Shown one piece after another: positions 61,875 to 64,000 of a DNA stretch of 64,000 nt (position 1 is the first letter of the stretch; every line of letters begins with the position of its first letter). The notes beneath the pieces are model-generated. The model was not told where the DNA came from and searched no databases. It saw only the letters and a list, made by a program, of their open reading frames with translations. Source of the stretch: Zonotrichia leucophrys gambelii (lineage: Eukaryota; Chordata; Aves; Passeriformes; Passerellidae); assembly GCF_028769735.1 (NCBI RefSeq), contig NC_088172.1, forward strand, positions 89,114,451 to 89,178,450. Direction: 5' to 3'. The translations under genes and the position numbers were made by a program.

Positions 61875-64000
61875 CTGTCTGAATAGTGTTTAGCAGTCTC
61901 TTCATCCCTGGTTATCATTTCATTTGTAGAAATGAGCTGTCCCCATCACCATTTGAAAGTAATTCAGTTTTGCTTTGTTCATCTGACTTGCTGCAGTTCA
62001 AGTAGATCTTTTCTTTTTGCTAGTGAGGAGCTTCAGTGTTACTACTTTTATTTTGTAGTGGAGAGTCACACAAAAATGGATTACTTAGCAGCTTTAACAG
62101 AAATGTAGAATGCGAGATGGGTGATCCTCTCTGACATTGTATTTCTCTAATATATACACCTCTCATGATACAGATGAAATGGATAGTAAAATTAAACATA
62201 TTTGTCTAAGAATTTAGAAATCAGAGGTGAAAATATGCGCTCAGTAACTTAGTATTGGCTTTAGCCGCAAAGGGATGTCATTTATGAATAACACCCCTAA
62301 GAGCTTGTGAATGCTGCTGAATGGACATGCTGTCCCATTCTCATAGCTTTCTAAAGGGTTTGTCACTGAAATTGTGGGAAAAACAAAAACTGTCTAACAA
62401 CATTTTAAATGTTAGAGAGTCAAGGTGTTATTTTATTATTTGGCCAAGATGTATCACAGAAATCATCCATGCATAGCCTGATTCTGCAGAGAGAATCATT
62501 CCATGATATATGACAAATACTAGATTTTTCAGATTTTTTTATACAGTCAAAACTCATAGAAACAAATTGGGTCAGTGTTCATTGGTCTAAAGTTGTGTAG
62601 TTCTTAGTACTTGGTGTCCTATTTTATCTATATTTCTTTGCTTCTGATGTTAAGTACATCTTCATTATTTGATTTTCATACCAGTCTTTTCTGGAGGAGA
62701 TGTCTCCAACTCTGCCAGAGGTAGAGTCTGGGGTAGATGTTCATATATGGCCACTGGTGGCTCTTTATCTTTTGGGCTATTCCCAGTCTGTTGAGATGTT
62801 AAATTCATCAGACCTTATCTAGAGGCACAATGCCCTGGAAAGAAACTTAAAATTATTTTTCCCCAGGGAAAGGCAAACAAAATCTCTTGACTAAAGTTAT
62901 ACAAAAATTTTTAAACTGGTATGTTTTCCAATAGGTTAGATGTGCTGATCACTGTCTCAATTGAACTTTTCTGCTTCTCTCTTTTGTTGCCACCATGTTT
63001 CTTTGGATATGAGAAATTAATGCTGCCAACAGTCAGTACAGCGTTCCACTATCTGAAGGTGGTTTGTTTGGTGGTGCCTTTGTGCATCTGGACACACTGT
63101 CCCAAACCACCTTCAAGGGATGTTGATCTTTAGTACAGTTTATAGGGCCTGACTCCAGCCACCAGCCTGACTTCTTGAAAAAATACAGGCTATTGGTTTC
63201 TGTACTTCACCTTCAGGAACAGACCTGTATTAACCCTGAGGCTTTAGAGAAAAAAGAACCATTGCTTCCTTTGATTCATCAACTCACTGCTATGTGCTTG
63301 TTGGTTTTTAAATCCCCCAACATGCCTATTTGATGTCATCAGTTGGGACCACCTTCTTCCTCTGGAATTTGATTCAAATTCTCCTGTTTTGAAGTTCTTG
63401 GTGTTGGAGGTTCAAGCTGTAGGTACTGTTCCACTTTTGTACACCCACTGGTATGAATGATTTAGCAAATCTGTCATTTATGCTCAATATAACAGAGTCA
63501 TTTAACTGCAGGATCTCATTGGTGCAATTTACCCTGTTCCTTTAAAATGAGGAGCTGATTGTCTTGGCATTCATGGGAGCAGAGAGCATAGTACAGTGGT
63601 GCAGTTCCTTGCCCTTCCAGAGCAGTACTGAAGTCAATTGATTATTTTGTGAATTGGTTTTGCATGCATATCCTGCTGGTTTATCATCATCCAAGTGACT
63701 GTATGCACCATGCAGAAGTATAATGAAAATCAATACTAGAAACCTTTTTTCCCTTGTAAATAAAGCCATCCATGGGCTACCTTTGATACATGACCTTCAT
63801 TCTGGTTACAACACAGCTAATAAATTTTTCATAATTTAATTTTTTGCTAATAAAGTAGATGCTCAGGTTCTGATCTGTACTTAAACTTGTATCCCAATGA
63901 AAAAGGAAGAAATTACTTAGGAATGAAATAAACAAAAGGCTGTTATTGTGGATAAATAAGCCTAATTTTGAGATGGTAAAATTCATGCTATTTTTGTAAG

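Larger units (their letters stand above)
34631..64000 (+). other. Intron 2 of the PCSK2-like gene (incomplete, over 29 kb)
   Basis: It starts GTAAGTG and does not close within the window. It holds LTRs at 38533-39583, 39940-41172, about 54477-55040 and 60815-61874, a doubtful LTR-like stretch at 41649-41960 and a CR1 fragment at 53884-54075. The remaining stretches (34640-38520, 42000-53880, 55050-60810, 61880-64000) show no exon, RNA gene or repeat family that I can name. Confidence 0.7.

Noticed and set aside
1..64000. CRISPR arrays, bacterial operons, tRNA or rRNA genes
   Set aside because: No spaced direct repeats, cloverleaf sequences, Shine-Dalgarno-led gene runs or rRNA blocks are visible. 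Composition, splice sites and repeats are vertebrate.

Overview
The window looks like vertebrate, specifically avian, nuclear DNA, probably from a songbird. Three things point that way: truncated CR1 LINE ends at 29565-29640 and 53884-54075, a dense load of bird-type ERV long terminal repeats (LTRs), and a GC-rich first exon in an otherwise AT-rich sequence with very large introns. I see no bacterial genes, tRNA, rRNA or CRISPR array. The species call is inference.

The only host gene I can support is the 5' end of a proprotein convertase of the PCSK2 (PC2) family on the + strand. Exon 1 (coding 14669-14848, inside a CpG island) carries the signal peptide and the first part of the propeptide. 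Exon 2 (34526-34630) continues the propeptide in phase 0 between good splice sites. Intron 1 is 19.7 kb. Intron 2 starts at 34631 and runs past the window end, and I found no exon 3. The two exons give 95 codons, which should be secreted-pathway prosegment; the catalytic domain lies outside the window. The residues are clearly PC2-like but more divergent than I expect for a bird PCSK2 orthologue, so a PCSK2-like paralogue is a live alternative.

The rest is mostly retroviral debris, roughly a fifth of the window. Upstream of the gene there is a nested pair: an old, deleted + strand ERV (2213-9971, target-site duplication GCATG) is split by a young, internally deleted - strand ERV (3742-8852, duplication AATTG) whose two 628-bp LTRs differ at only three positions. 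The inner element has an odd first ORF: a Gag-like protein whose N-terminal 170 residues look like a multi-pass membrane domain. Its pro and RT are broken by frame changes and a stop, and everything from RNase H onward is missing.

Solo LTRs follow at 12081-12925 (4-bp duplication), 19805-20534, 31425-32723, 39940-41172 (same family as the previous one, opposite orientation) and 60815-61874. An LTR body at 38533-39583 is almost identical to the 60815 copy over 965 bp but has a diverged 5' end. A minus-strand LTR-like segment starts at 54477, and a weaker LTR-like stretch lies at 41649-41960. Most of these sit in introns 1 and 2 of the convertase gene. The remaining intergenic and intronic DNA shows only small tandem repeats, a 40-base poly-T tract with a CpG-bearing neighbour, and no recognisable genes.
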